DNA of 64,000 nucleotides from Cellulophaga sp. F20128 (GTDB taxonomy: Bacteria > Bacteroidota > Bacteroidia > Flavobacteriales > Flavobacteriaceae): assembly GCF_023015805.1 (NCBI RefSeq), contig NZ_JALKBA010000001.1, positions 124,001 through 188,000 of the forward strand, given 5' to 3'. The position numbers were made by a program, and so were the translations under genes. The notes below the pieces were generated by a model. That model did not search any database, had not been told where the DNA came from, and saw only the letters and a list, made by a program, of their open reading frames with translations. Positions 45,670-55,875 of this stretch are shown here, piece by piece. How positions within the stretch are numbered: the stretch's first letter is position 1; each line of letters begins with the position of its first letter.

Positions 45670-46856
45670 ATAAAATCTAACTTGCTGAATGTTTTGTTTA
45701 ATATCTTAGTGTCATTTACCCGCAACCATTGATCCAAAATAGTGGCATAAATTGACCTAAAATCGATACTATGTACTATATCGCCATTGGCATCCAAGTT
45801 TTCTAGATCTGGAGATTCATTATAAAACCCCTTGGTTTTTAAGTTTTGCCCAAGAATAAACACATTGTTGGCTGCCCCATGATCTGTTCCGCCGGCTGCA
45901 TTCTGTTTTACACGCCTTCCAAATTCAGAGAAGGTTAGAATTAATGTATCTTTAAAGGTGTCATTCTGTTTTAAGTCCTTAATAAAAACTTCCATAGACT
46001 CACTATAGGTCTGTAGCAAACTACTCTGTTTGTTCGCCTGATTAGCATGGGTATCAAAACCTCCCATAGAAACATAATACACTTTGCTTTCTAAATGCGA
46101 ATTTATGAATTCTGCCGTGGTTTTAAGCTGCTCACCAAATGGATTTTTAGGATAAGTGAATGTACTTTCAAAGGTTGTAGAGGTTTCATAAATGTACTTG
46201 GCAGAAGAACTTGCCTCTATCATTGTCTTGTACAAATAACCCAAATTATGCTCACTTAAATGGGTTTCACTTTGTTTGTTCAATAACTTCTTAAAATAAG
46301 GCGTCTGGGTATTTCCAAATAATATTTTAGGATTTTTAGTAGCAATTCCATTCATGGTTTCCCCTTTTAAGATCAATGACAAGCTATCATCTAATTCTAT
46401 ACCCGAATAGGGCATTTTACCATAGATGTCTATATATCGACCCAGCCAACCAGAGGATAAGTATTCATTAGCATCGCTTGCCGTTTGCCAAATATCGGTA
46501 GACCTAAAATGGGATCTATTTGGATTGGGATAGCCTACATTATTAAGGATCGTTAGATAGCCTTGATCGTACAAATTTTTTAAAGGTGCTAAGCTTTTAT
46601 GAAAACCTAAATGATCTGTAGCTTTAATAAGATCTTTTTTGGGAATAAAAAGATTGGGCCTATTCTTATAATACAAATCATTTGTAAATGGAACTATAGT
46701 GTTTAAACCATCATTTCCTCCAGACAATTGTACAATTACCAGTTTTTTAAATCCGAAGGACTCTTTGGCAACAGTTTCAAAAGCCTTTACAAAACTCGGC
46801 ACAAGCACCAAACTACTGGCTAGCGTACTTTGTTTTAAAAAATTTCTTCTCTTCAT
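45666..46856 (-). CDS. DUF1501 family protein with Tat-like signal
   Basis: 396 residues beginning MKRRNFLKQSTLASSLVLVPSF, a twin-arginine-like export signal. The core matches the paralogue at 36690: GGNDGLNTIVPF, MGGFDTHANQ, FSEFGRRVKQNAAGGTDHG and FRSIYATILDQWL. It lacks the linker and sorting domain of that copy and ends soon after the conserved core, so it is probably periplasmic. It is the downstream partner of the DUF1800 gene at 46890. Confidence 0.92.
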   Translation of the reverse strand: MKRRNFLKQSTLASSLVLVPSFVKAFETVAKESFGFKKLVIVQLSGGNDGLNTIVPFTNDLYYKNRPNLFIPKKDLIKATDHLGFHKSLAPLKNLYDQGYLTILNNVGYPNPNRSHFRSTDIWQTASDANEYLSSGWLGRYIDIYGKMPYSGIELDDSLSLILKGETMNGIATKNPKILFGNTQTPYFKKLLNKQSETHLSEHNLGYLYKTMIEASSSAKYIYETSTTFESTFTYPKNPFGEQLKTTAEFINSHLESKVYYVSMGGFDTHANQANKQSSLLQTYSESMEVFIKDLKQNDTFKDTLILTFSEFGRRVKQNAAGGTDHGAANNVFILGQNLKTKGFYNESPDLENLDANGDIVHSIDFRSIYATILDQWLRVNDTKILNKTFSKLDFI

Positions 46857-46889
46857 CTTTTGAGGTTTATGTAATTAATTCTGTTGTCT

Positions 46890-48281
46890 TTAACAAAGTT
46901 GGTATTCTGGTAGCGACATCAATTGAATACAATAGTCTTTATTAGAACCTATGGAAAGATTTTTTATAAAATTTTCAGTATCTGTATCCATTTTAGATAA
47001 AATAAGGACCTGTTGTAAATCTTCTGGGGTAACACCGGCATATTCCTTGTTGAAGGTGTCCCATTGCTGGGTTATTTTTAAATACCGATTTCGGTTTTGT
47101 TCTCTTTTATAATAGCGTTCAAAGGAATCTTCAAACTCTCCTTTTTCTTCTAAATTGATAACGGCATTATTCAAAAGTAAAGAGGCTAATTTCATTCTAA
47201 ACATTAGGGTGTTAGAATCTATCCAGTAGGTATCACCTTTCCATCCAGACACATTATTGGGATACAACAACACTTGCCCCATCATTTTTTGCAAATAAAG
47301 CAGCTGCTTTTTGTTATTGAAACTAAAGGGAACTATTTTATATACCCCAGCTATCAATTCCATAGGAGATTTTATTTTTACGCCAATATTGGTTTCCTTA
47401 TAAAACCAATTGGAAGAAAATATATAATGCATTAGGGTTTCTATATTATAGTCTTGGTAAAATAGATTTGTAATTTCATCGAGCCTTTGTTTATCAATTT
47501 TAGGGTTTACAAAATAGGTGTAGATTTTGGTGCATATAAATGTGGCACATTGTTTTTGATCTAAAATAATATCGATGATCTCATCACCGTCAAAATTTCC
47601 TGTTTTTCCGAAAAAAGTCTTCGTTTCAAAATCGTGTTTGTTTTTTCTTAGGTAAAAATCGCCATTGGGTAAAAAGGACCATCCTGTAAAGGCGCGTGCC
47701 GCTTCTTTGATGTCGTTTTCCGTGTAATTACCCACCCCCAATGTAAATAACTCCATTAGTTCTCTAGCGAAATTTTCATTGGGACTTTGTTTTACGTTTT
47801 GTTTGTTGTTCAGGTATTTACTCATAGAAGCTTGTCTGCTAATGGCTTTTACAAAGGTTCTAAAGTCACCCAAAGCATGGTGTCTCAATGTATTGTTGTA
47901 CTGCTGAAGATGTACAATATTATTATCTCTGCACACAAATACATTGGCCCAAAATAAAGTCATTTTTTCTCTAAAAACCGCCTTAGAATCTCCGAGCTTT
48001 GCTACCCAAGCAAAGTTGAGCTCCTTCACTTTTTCCTGGCTTTTTTTTCGCAATTGTTGCAGGGAGGTTGCCCCCATGTTGCTCATTACATTTACAGCAT
48101 CCTTTCTATTGACCACACCAAATTCAGAAAGGTCAAGTTGTATGGGTGTATAGTTTTGGGCCTCCGAAAAAAGATCACCGAGTATGTTTGTTTTAGATCT
48201 CCCTTTAAGATGCTGCAATTGGTTGTATCCAAGGCCAAATCCTGCCCTCCAATATAGATGTTGTATTTCCTTTTCTTTCAT
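46890..48281 (-). CDS. DUF1800 family protein
   Basis: A 463-residue DUF1800 protein: HLYWRAGFGLGYNQLQ at the start, LFWANVFVCRDN, the hallmark NENFARELMELFTLGVGNYTENDI, RAFTGWSF, and NVSGWKGDTYW toward the C-terminus. No signal peptide. It is 33 nt upstream of its DUF1501 partner. The two DUF1800 copies in the window are clearly diverged, so this is an old paralogy or separate acquisition rather than a recent duplication. Function unknown. Confidence 0.91.
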   Translation of the reverse strand: MKEKEIQHLYWRAGFGLGYNQLQHLKGRSKTNILGDLFSEAQNYTPIQLDLSEFGVVNRKDAVNVMSNMGATSLQQLRKKSQEKVKELNFAWVAKLGDSKAVFREKMTLFWANVFVCRDNNIVHLQQYNNTLRHHALGDFRTFVKAISRQASMSKYLNNKQNVKQSPNENFARELMELFTLGVGNYTENDIKEAARAFTGWSFLPNGDFYLRKNKHDFETKTFFGKTGNFDGDEIIDIILDQKQCATFICTKIYTYFVNPKIDKQRLDEITNLFYQDYNIETLMHYIFSSNWFYKETNIGVKIKSPMELIAGVYKIVPFSFNNKKQLLYLQKMMGQVLLYPNNVSGWKGDTYWIDSNTLMFRMKLASLLLNNAVINLEEKGEFEDSFERYYKREQNRNRYLKITQQWDTFNKEYAGVTPEDLQQVLILSKMDTDTENFIKNLSIGSNKDYCIQLMSLPEYQLC

Positions 48282-48667
48282 ACTAATTTTCTTAAGGCGC
48301 TATCCATTTGACATCAAACCAATTAAAAGGTTTAACAAAAAATTAGCAAATAATAGCACTCGCGCTATTTAAAGTAAATAGTATTGGACATAAGAGAGCT
48401 TAAAACCTGTTGTTGACACCCTAAATCTAAAGTAATTTTTGATTCACTAAGACTTCAACCGTTAGAAAATTAACAGAACCGATGTTTACACCAATTCCAG
48501 AACAACAGATACAACTATTGCTTCTCCTTGATAGAAAAAGAATGTGTATTACTTTTAGGGTACGTCTCTAAAAAAAAGGAATTTATGGCCAGTCTCTAGC
48601 CAGAAATTAAACCGCAATGAACATAAAAAATTTAGTATCTTTAAATTTTAACAAAACGATATAAAAA
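48282..48667. other. 386-base non-coding gap
   Basis: Holds the upstream regions of the minus-strand DUF1800 gene and the plus-strand peptidase gene. A TATCTTTA box (48636-48643) is a plausible -7 element for the peptidase. I see no gene, repeat or structured RNA. Confidence 0.55.
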
Positions 48668-50218
48668 ATGAAAAAAATCACTTCCATCTTTGCCTTTTCT
48701 CTGTTTTTAAGCTGCCTTATGGTAAGCGGACAAACAAAAACCGAAATTGTAGATCAAATAATTAAGGAAGCCAATGAAAATTCTCAATTAGAATCTTTAG
48801 CGCATCAATTAATGGATGTTATAGGTCCAAGACTTGTGGGTACACCTCAAATGAAACAAGCTAATGATTGGGCTGTGGCTACCTATAAAAAATGGGGTAT
48901 TGAAGCCAGGAATGAAGAATGGGGAAAATGGCGTGGTTGGGAACGCGGTATAACCCATGTAGATCTGGTTTCACCAAGAGTTGTAAGCCTTAATGGTATG
49001 CAGCTAGCTTGGAGTCCTAGCACCCCTAAAAAAGGGGTTACTGCAGAAGTTGTGGTGCTTCCTGAAGTTTCAGATTCCTTAGCCTTTAATAGATGGTTAT
49101 CTAGTGCAAAAGGAAAAATTGTTTTGGTTTCTATGGACCAGCCTACGGGGAGACCCGATTACAATTGGGAAGAATTTGCTACGGAAGAATCTTTTATTAA
49201 AATGAAGGAAGACCGCAATGAGGCAACCAAAGCATGGCGTGAACGACTTGCAAAAACTGGCTTTTCTTCCAGAACCATTAACACAGCCTTAGAAGATGCT
49301 GGTGCCGTTGCAATAATCCAATCCAGATGGTCTAATGGTTTTGGTGCAAATAAAATATTTAGTGCGAACACCAAAAAGGTACCGGTGATAGATCTTACCT
49401 TAGAAGATTATGGATTATTGTACCGAATGGCAGAAAGTGGAGCCAAGCCTACCCTTAAATTAGTAGCAGAATCTAAGGAATTGGGAACAGTACCAAACTT
49501 TAACACCATTGCTGAGATTAAAGGTTCTGAATTCCCGGATGAATACATTATTCTTTCTGCACATTTCGATTCATGGGATGGTGCAACAGGAGCTACAGAC
49601 AACGGTACAGGCACCATAGTAATGATGGAAGCAGCCCGAATCTTAAAAGAAATTTATCCAAACCCAAAACGTACAATTCTAGTGGGCCATTGGGGAAGTG
49701 AAGAGCAAGGCTTAAATGGTTCTCGCGCTTTTGTAGAAGACCATCCGGAGATTGTAGCAAATATTCAAGCTGTTTTTAATCAGGACAACGGTACCGGAAG
49801 AGTGGTCAATATTTCCGGAGCTGGATTTTTAAATTCGTATGACTATATCGGAAGGTGGCTGTCTGCCGTTCCTAATGATGTCACCAAGCATATTGAAACA
49901 TCATTCCCAGGATCTCCTAGTGGAGGCGGTTCTGACAATGCTTCTTTTGTTGCAGCAGGAGCACCGGCATTTAATTTAAGCTCCTTAAGCTGGAGTTACT
50001 GGAACTACACCTGGCACACCAACCTAGATACCTATGATAAAATTGTGTTTGATGACGTACGTAACAACGTTATTCTTACGGCAATATTAACCTATATGGC
50101 TAGTGAAGATCCAGAGCGGTCTTCACGTGAAAAAGCCGTTTTACCTATCAGTAGAAGAACAGGGGAACAACAAAATTGGCCAAGCCCAAGATCTCCTAAT
50201 CGCGATGGAGGCAAATAA
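48668..50218 (+). CDS. M28-family peptidase (carboxypeptidase Q-like)
   Basis: A 516-residue exported zinc exopeptidase. A signal peptide (SIFAFSLFLSCLMVSGQ) is followed by an M28 domain with a PA-type insertion. Zinc ligands are seen in SAHFDSWDGATGATDNGTG (His, Asp), GHWGSEEQGLNGSRAF (catalytic Glu pair), FNQDNGTG (Asp) and TWHTNLDTYDKI (His). Homologues are often annotated as peptidase Q or glutamate carboxypeptidase. It likely releases amino acids from small peptides in the periplasm or at the surface. It has its own terminator. Confidence 0.93.
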   Translation: MKKITSIFAFSLFLSCLMVSGQTKTEIVDQIIKEANENSQLESLAHQLMDVIGPRLVGTPQMKQANDWAVATYKKWGIEARNEEWGKWRGWERGITHVDLVSPRVVSLNGMQLAWSPSTPKKGVTAEVVVLPEVSDSLAFNRWLSSAKGKIVLVSMDQPTGRPDYNWEEFATEESFIKMKEDRNEATKAWRERLAKTGFSSRTINTALEDAGAVAIIQSRWSNGFGANKIFSANTKKVPVIDLTLEDYGLLYRMAESGAKPTLKLVAESKELGTVPNFNTIAEIKGSEFPDEYIILSAHFDSWDGATGATDNGTGTIVMMEAARILKEIYPNPKRTILVGHWGSEEQGLNGSRAFVEDHPEIVANIQAVFNQDNGTGRVVNISGAGFLNSYDYIGRWLSAVPNDVTKHIETSFPGSPSGGGSDNASFVAAGAPAFNLSSLSWSYWNYTWHTNLDTYDKIVFDDVRNNVILTAILTYMASEDPERSSREKAVLPISRRTGEQQNWPSPRSPNRDGGK

Positions 50219-50246
50219 AAAGTAAGCTAGTGTATTTAAATAGAAA

Positions 50247-50275
50247 AGGGATGATCCTAAGAATCATCCCTTTTT
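50247..50275. terminator. intrinsic terminator between peptidase and ssb
   Basis: GGGATGAT pairs with ATCATCCC around CCTAAGA with flanking A and T runs. It can serve both convergent transcripts. Confidence 0.88.
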
Positions 50276-50295
50276 CAATATACTGTTAGGAACAA

Positions 50296-50631
50296 TTATC
50301 CTTTCCCTAACATTAAAAGCTCGTTGCAATTAATTTCGGTGATGTATCTTTTTTCACCTTCTTTGGTTTCGTATGAACGATTTACCAATTTCCCTTCCAA
50401 GGCAATTTCCTTGCCTTTGGTTAAGTAGTTTTCTACAATCTCTGCAGTTTTACCCCAGGCCACAACATTGTGCCATTGGGTATCTGTTACTTTCTCGCCA
50501 GCGGCGTTTTTGTACGACTCATTGGTAGCTATGGAAAACTTTGCTAGTTTTTTACCACCATCTAGATTAATAATTTCTGGATCATTTCCTAAATTCCCAA
50601 TCAACTGTACTTTGTTTCTAAGTGCGTTCAT
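50296..50631 (-). CDS. ssb: short single-stranded DNA-binding protein lacking the acidic tail
   Basis: A 111-residue protein from start MNALRNKVQLIGNLG, the standard opening of flavobacterial SSB. The OB-fold motifs KFSIATNESY, TQWHNVVAWGKTAEIVENY and KGKEIALEGKL are present. It stops at NELLMLGKG, without the Pro/Gly linker or DDDIPF-type tip that recruits partners in the replicative SSB. It is therefore a secondary, partner-poor SSB. The frame runs further upstream to 50688, but a TAGGTTTG -7 box at 50698-50691 places transcription near or after that start and supports 50631. Confidence 0.9.
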   Translation of the reverse strand: MNALRNKVQLIGNLGNDPEIINLDGGKKLAKFSIATNESYKNAAGEKVTDTQWHNVVAWGKTAEIVENYLTKGKEIALEGKLVNRSYETKEGEKRYITEINCNELLMLGKG

Positions 50632-50967
50632 AATATTTGTTTTTAATGTTAAACAGTTAATGCAATCAGCGTTCTTATCCACTGACACTGCAAACCTAAA
50701 ACAGACTTCAAAGTTTACTCGGTTGAAAAGTATTTACTTTCGGTTGTAAATGTTTGTAGTCATTTAAAAACTTTTTTATTTCTTATTTTCAACTACTTAC
50801 GTTATTGTATTCAAATTTTAAATCCACTTGAAAAACCCGATAACAAAAATATAGCACCACTTACACCTCATTCATTTAGCATTAAAAAGATTGTTTTTTC
50901 AGAAAATGGCCTTCTCCATTTCGGCAACATTTGGTATCTTGCTCCAATCGATTTTTAAAAAAGAACT
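50632..50967. other. 336-base intergenic region between ssb and mscL
   Basis: Contains the ssb -7 box TAGGTTTG (minus strand, 50698-50691). No other feature is recognised, and I do not see a clear promoter box for mscL. Confidence 0.5.
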
Positions 50968-51414
50968 ATGAAATTTCTAAAAGAGTTTAAAGAATTTGCT
51001 GTGAAAGGGAATATGATGGATATGGCCATTGGTATTATCATTGGCGCATCTTTTAATAAGGTCATCGATGTATTGGTAAAAAAAATATTTATGCCTCCCC
51101 TATCCCTACTTACTGATGGTTTAAATTTTCAAGACAAGATTTATGTATTACGCGATGCTGTTTTGGCTGCCGATGGCACCATAAGCTCACAAGAAGTTTC
51201 TATTGCCTATGGTGCTTTTTTTGAAGCCTTTTTAGACTTTATCATTGTAGGATTTACAGTATTTCTAGTGGTAAAAGCAATGAACAGATTACGCAACAAA
51301 TCGCATGACGCCAAAAACAAAACGGTAACCACACCCAAAGATATTGAACTACTCTCTAGCCTTACTGAACTGATGGAAGAACAGAATGCATTGTTACGAA
51401 AAAAGAACAACTAA
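50968..51414 (+). CDS. mscL: large-conductance mechanosensitive channel
   Basis: A 148-residue pentameric channel subunit that opens under membrane tension to release solutes. N-terminal FKEFAVKGNMMDMAIGIIIGASF carries the amphipathic helix and first transmembrane helix with the GxxxG pore region. The second helix is seen as FLDFIIVGFTVFLVVKAMNRL. The charged cytosolic bundle closes the protein (SLTELMEEQNALLRKKNN). Length is normal. It converges with dnaE with a 24-nt gap. Confidence 0.95.
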   Translation: MKFLKEFKEFAVKGNMMDMAIGIIIGASFNKVIDVLVKKIFMPPLSLLTDGLNFQDKIYVLRDAVLAADGTISSQEVSIAYGAFFEAFLDFIIVGFTVFLVVKAMNRLRNKSHDAKNKTVTTPKDIELLSSLTELMEEQNALLRKKNN

Positions 51415-51438
51415 AGAAAATTGTCGTTTTCAAACGCA

Positions 51439-54400
51439 CTAATTCAATTTAAATATTACTTCGTTTTCTGCCAGTTGGGTTAACAATTCATTGGTTATAT
51501 TTATTTTTTGCTTTCTACTAGATAGCTCCACTTTCACCTGCTCTTCCATTTCATACACTTCAAACTGCAACGGATGAGTTCCATTTTCACAAGACAACGT
51601 TCTTTTTAAACTGAACACATCTTCTTCTTTTAAAGTATCTATATTTAATTTTATGGTCAGTTTTTTAGCATAGTGTTCCATCACCTCTTGCAAGAGCATA
51701 AAGCTATTAAACTGTAGTCTAGGATCTCCTTTTTTACCCGTATCGCGATTTACCCAACCTTCTTTCACATATATTTTAACATAAGCGAAAGAGTTAATCA
51801 TGAGAAAGTGTCGGAACTTTAAATACTCTTCCCCAAAGATTCGGAACTCGTAAGTATCTGTATAATCTTCCATAGTAAACATGGCCCAGCCCTTACCATT
51901 TTTTGAAATCCGGTGCTGTACATCTGCTATTACCCCTGCAACAGAAAGTTCTTTATTCACATAACTCTCCATCGTATTAAAGGCACCTACACCTCCATTA
52001 CAAAAAGCATTAATTTCAACACTAAAATCATCCAAGGGATGTCCAGAAATATAAATCCCAACGACTTCTTTCTCTCTGCGCAATTTCTCCATGGTACCCC
52101 ATTCTTCACAGGGAGGCACTATAGGTTCTGCAATTTGCACTTCACTAGCATCACCAAACAAACTCACCTGCGATGAATTTTGGCTTTCCTGGTACTTAGC
52201 ACCGTACTTCATGACCTTCTCTAAAAAAGTAATACCGTCACCTTCTTGGTGTAAATATTGTGCCCTATGCGAATCTCCAAAAGAATCGAAACCACCTGCT
52301 AAGGTTAGGTTTTCAAATGCCTTTTTATTGGCTGCCCGCAAATCGATCCGTTTTGCCAAATCAAAAACCGATTTAAAGGGTCCCTCTTCCTTTCTATTTT
52401 CTACTATAGTTTCCACAGCACCACGGCCTACTCCTTTTACCGCGCCCATACCAAAACGTACGGCACCCGCATCATTTACGGCAAATTTATAGTACGATTC
52501 ATTCACATCTGGCCCCAATACCTCTAAGCCCATACGCTTACACTCTTCCATAAAAAAGGTAACCGTTTTAATATCGTTCATATTATTAGACAGCACCGCA
52601 GCCATATATTCGGCCGGGTAATGCGCTTTACAATAAGCCGTTTGGTAGGCAATCCAAGCATAACATGTGGAGTGCGATTTATTAAAGGCATAAGCTGCAA
52701 AGGCTTCCCAATCTTTCCAAATTTTCTCTAATTTATCAGCAGCATGTCCTTTTGCAGAAGCCTGTTCTATAAACTTTGGCTTCATCTTATCTAGAACGTG
52801 CTTTTGTTTTTTACCCATTGCCTTACGCAAAACATCGGCTTCACCCTTGGTAAAATCGGCCAACTTTTGCGACAGCAACATCACCTGCTCTTGGTACACC
52901 GTAATTCCGTAGGTTTCCGCTAGGTATTCTTCATTGGCATCTAAATCGTATATAATTTCTTCGGTACCGTGTTTCCGCGCAATAAAACTCGGAATATATT
53001 CCATAGGTCCTGGGCGATACAAGGCATTCATGGCAATTAAATCTGCAAACACCGTTGGTTTTAATGCCCGCATGTGTTTTTGCATCCCCGGAGATTCATA
53101 TTGAAAAACCCCAACTGTTTCCCCACGCTGAAAGAGCTCGTATGTTTTTTCATCATCCAAGGGGAAATTTTCTGGATCCAAGTCCACTCCGTGTTTTGCT
53201 TTTACAATTTTAACGGTATCTTTTATTAGGGTTAAGGTCTTTAAACCCAAGAAATCCATTTTTAATAAGCCTGCACTTTCTACGACCGAGTTATCAAACT
53301 GAGTACAGTACATTTCTGAATCCTTAGCCAATGCCACAGGAACGAATTTGGTAATATCATCGGGTGTGATAATTACCCCACAGGCATGAATACCGGTATT
53401 CCGAACAGATCCTTCCAATACATAGGCCTGATTTAAGGTCTCCGCCTCCAAATCATCACCTTCTGAAATAGCAATAAGCTCATTTACTTTTGCTAGTTCT
53501 TCACTATTAAATTTACTTTTTAGTATTTTTTCATCGACCCCAATAATCTTTTTAAGCTTAGACATGTTCGGAATAAGCTTTGCCATTCGATCCGCATCCC
53601 CCAAAGGTAAATCTAGGGCTCGGGCAGTATCGCGAATAGAGGACTTTGCTGCCATTGTACCATAGGTAATAATCTGCGCTACTTGATTGCTCCCATATTT
53701 ATTGATCACATAATCCATAACCCTACTCCTGCCTTCATCATCAAAATCGATATCAATATCTGGCATAGATACACGATCTGGATTTAAGAAACGCTCAAAA
53801 AGAAGGTCGTACTTAATGGGATCTAAATTGGTAATCCACAAACAATAGGCCACAGCAGAACCTGCTGCCGAACCACGTCCAGGTCCAACGGATACATCCA
53901 TTGCTCTAGCTGCTCTAATAAAATCTTCAACAATTAAAAAATAACCCGGATAGCCGGTTTTTTCAATTACTTTAAGCTCAAAATCCAAACGTTCATCAAT
54001 CGCTGGCGTAATATCACCATAGCGTTTTTTAGCCCCTACATAGGTGATATGACGTAAGAATTTGTTTTCTCCGCGTTTGCCACCATCCAAGGCATCTTCT
54101 TGGAATTGAAACTCTTCTGGAATATCAAAAGCAGGCAACAATACATCTCTAGCCAAGGTATAGGTTTCTACTTTGGCTATTATTTCTTGAATATTGGTAA
54201 TTGCCTCTGGAATATCTTTAAACAAGCTCTTCATTTCTTCTGAAGACTTAAAATAATATTCTTGGTTGGGCAGGCCATAGCGATAACCACGACCACGACC
54301 AATGGGTGTCGCTTGTTTTTCGCCATCTTTTACACACAATAAAATATCATGTGCATTGGCATTTTCCTTATTTGTATAATAAGTGTTGTTGGTGGCAACC

Positions 54401-55875
54401 AATTTAACGGCATGCTTTTGAGCAAATTGAACAAGTACTTGGTTTACCCGATCTTCATCTTCTTGACCGTGCCGCATAAGCTCAATATACAAATCGTCTC
54501 CAAATTGTTCTTTCCACCAAATCAGGGCTTCTTCTGCCTGATTTTCCCCAACGTTAAGTACTTTACTTGGAACTTCCCCATATAGGTTCCCGGTTAGAAC
54601 AATGATATCTTCTTTGTATTGTTCTATTACTTTTTTGTCGATCCGAGGCACATAATATTTTCCATCAACAAAGGCAATGGAAGACATTTTTGCTAAATTA
54701 TGATACCCATTTTTGTTTTTGGCAAGCAACACAATTTGATACCCATTATCCTTTTGCGACTTATCTTTATGGTCTTCACACACCTGAAACTCACAGCCTA
54801 CAATAGGCGTAATCTCATTTTCTAGGGCTGGCAATTCAGCTAGTGGTTCTTGTCCGTCTTCTAAGGTTCCGTTTTGTGTAGCTTCAAAGCGTTTTTGGTT
54901 TTCTTCATTCCTAGCAACCACTCCTTTATTATGGCTAAGAACCCCGTTCACAAAATGAAATGCCCCCATCATATTGGCATGATCTGTCATTGCAACCGCC
55001 GGCATATTATTCTTAACTGTAGCCTGTATTAAATCGGCTACACTAATGGTAGATTGCAAAATGGAAAACTGGGTATGGTTGTGCAGGTGAGCAAACTCGG
55101 CTGTTTCTAATGTTGCTAAGTTTTCCTTAATCTCTTCTTTTGAAACACCTCCGGTATCTTGGGCCCAAAGTTTATCGGCTATTTTTTTTGAAGCCTTTTT
55201 TAGGTTGATGTGTTTTAATCCGATTAACTGAATCTCCTGTGGATTGGCCTCTGAGAAGTTTTTAAAATAATCGGGCTGAACATCTAACTGTTCTATTGTA
55301 AATTGCTTTTTACGAACCAACTCTAAGAAACAGCGTGTGGTTGCTTCAACATCTGCCGTTGCATTGTGGGCTTCTCCAAAAGGCTCCCCAAATAAAAACT
55401 GATGCAATTCTGTTAAGGTTGGCAATTTAAACTTACCACCCCTACCTCCTGGGATCTGACACAAACTAGCCGTATGTTCTGTACAGGTATCTAAAACGGG
55501 TAATTCTTGCAATTGATTGTCTACCTGCAACCTGTGAAACTCGGCCCCCATGATATTCAGGTCGAACCCTACATTTTGTCCAACAACAAATTTTGTCTTC
55601 TGTAAGGCTGTATTAAATTTTTCTAAAACCTCCGCTAACGGATGTCCGTCTTGTTCTGCCAAAGCCGTAGAAATACCGTGAATTTGTTCTGCATCATAGG
55701 GAATATTAAAACCCTCTGGCTTAATTAAATAATCTTGATGTTCTATAACATTACCCATAGCATCATGCAATTGCCATGCAATCTGTATACATCTAGGCCA
55801 GTTGTCTGTGTCCGTAAACGGCACATCCCAACGCTTTGGTAATCCGGTAGTTTCAGTATCAAAAATTAAGTACAT
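51439..55875 (-). CDS. dnaE: DNA polymerase III alpha subunit with fused N-terminal proofreading exonuclease
   Basis: 1478 residues, about 300 longer than typical DnaE. The first 190 residues form a DnaQ-like 3'-5' exonuclease with intact motifs: DTETTG (ExoI), NVGFDLNIM (ExoII) and HNATADVEAT (ExoIII). The polymerase follows: PHP domain starting AHLHNHTQFSILQS (about residue 262), palm active site PDIDIDFDDEGR (about 704), and the thumb/finger region with helix-hairpin-helix elements to the C-terminal OB and tau-binding part (SVAGVIADVQHRIS). The fusion is known in Bacteroidota and Flavobacteriia; it provides proofreading in cis. Start at ATG 55875. Confidence 0.96.
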   Translation of the reverse strand: MYLIFDTETTGLPKRWDVPFTDTDNWPRCIQIAWQLHDAMGNVIEHQDYLIKPEGFNIPYDAEQIHGISTALAEQDGHPLAEVLEKFNTALQKTKFVVGQNVGFDLNIMGAEFHRLQVDNQLQELPVLDTCTEHTASLCQIPGGRGGKFKLPTLTELHQFLFGEPFGEAHNATADVEATTRCFLELVRKKQFTIEQLDVQPDYFKNFSEANPQEIQLIGLKHINLKKASKKIADKLWAQDTGGVSKEEIKENLATLETAEFAHLHNHTQFSILQSTISVADLIQATVKNNMPAVAMTDHANMMGAFHFVNGVLSHNKGVVARNEENQKRFEATQNGTLEDGQEPLAELPALENEITPIVGCEFQVCEDHKDKSQKDNGYQIVLLAKNKNGYHNLAKMSSIAFVDGKYYVPRIDKKVIEQYKEDIIVLTGNLYGEVPSKVLNVGENQAEEALIWWKEQFGDDLYIELMRHGQEDEDRVNQVLVQFAQKHAVKLVATNNTYYTNKENANAHDILLCVKDGEKQATPIGRGRGYRYGLPNQEYYFKSSEEMKSLFKDIPEAITNIQEIIAKVETYTLARDVLLPAFDIPEEFQFQEDALDGGKRGENKFLRHITYVGAKKRYGDITPAIDERLDFELKVIEKTGYPGYFLIVEDFIRAARAMDVSVGPGRGSAAGSAVAYCLWITNLDPIKYDLLFERFLNPDRVSMPDIDIDFDDEGRSRVMDYVINKYGSNQVAQIITYGTMAAKSSIRDTARALDLPLGDADRMAKLIPNMSKLKKIIGVDEKILKSKFNSEELAKVNELIAISEGDDLEAETLNQAYVLEGSVRNTGIHACGVIITPDDITKFVPVALAKDSEMYCTQFDNSVVESAGLLKMDFLGLKTLTLIKDTVKIVKAKHGVDLDPENFPLDDEKTYELFQRGETVGVFQYESPGMQKHMRALKPTVFADLIAMNALYRPGPMEYIPSFIARKHGTEEIIYDLDANEEYLAETYGITVYQEQVMLLSQKLADFTKGEADVLRKAMGKKQKHVLDKMKPKFIEQASAKGHAADKLEKIWKDWEAFAAYAFNKSHSTCYAWIAYQTAYCKAHYPAEYMAAVLSNNMNDIKTVTFFMEECKRMGLEVLGPDVNESYYKFAVNDAGAVRFGMGAVKGVGRGAVETIVENRKEEGPFKSVFDLAKRIDLRAANKKAFENLTLAGGFDSFGDSHRAQYLHQEGDGITFLEKVMKYGAKYQESQNSSQVSLFGDASEVQIAEPIVPPCEEWGTMEKLRREKEVVGIYISGHPLDDFSVEINAFCNGGVGAFNTMESYVNKELSVAGVIADVQHRISKNGKGWAMFTMEDYTDTYEFRIFGEEYLKFRHFLMINSFAYVKIYVKEGWVNRDTGKKGDPRLQFNSFMLLQEVMEHYAKKLTIKLNIDTLKEEDVFSLKRTLSCENGTHPLQFEVYEMEEQVKVELSSRKQKINITNELLTQLAENEVIFKLN

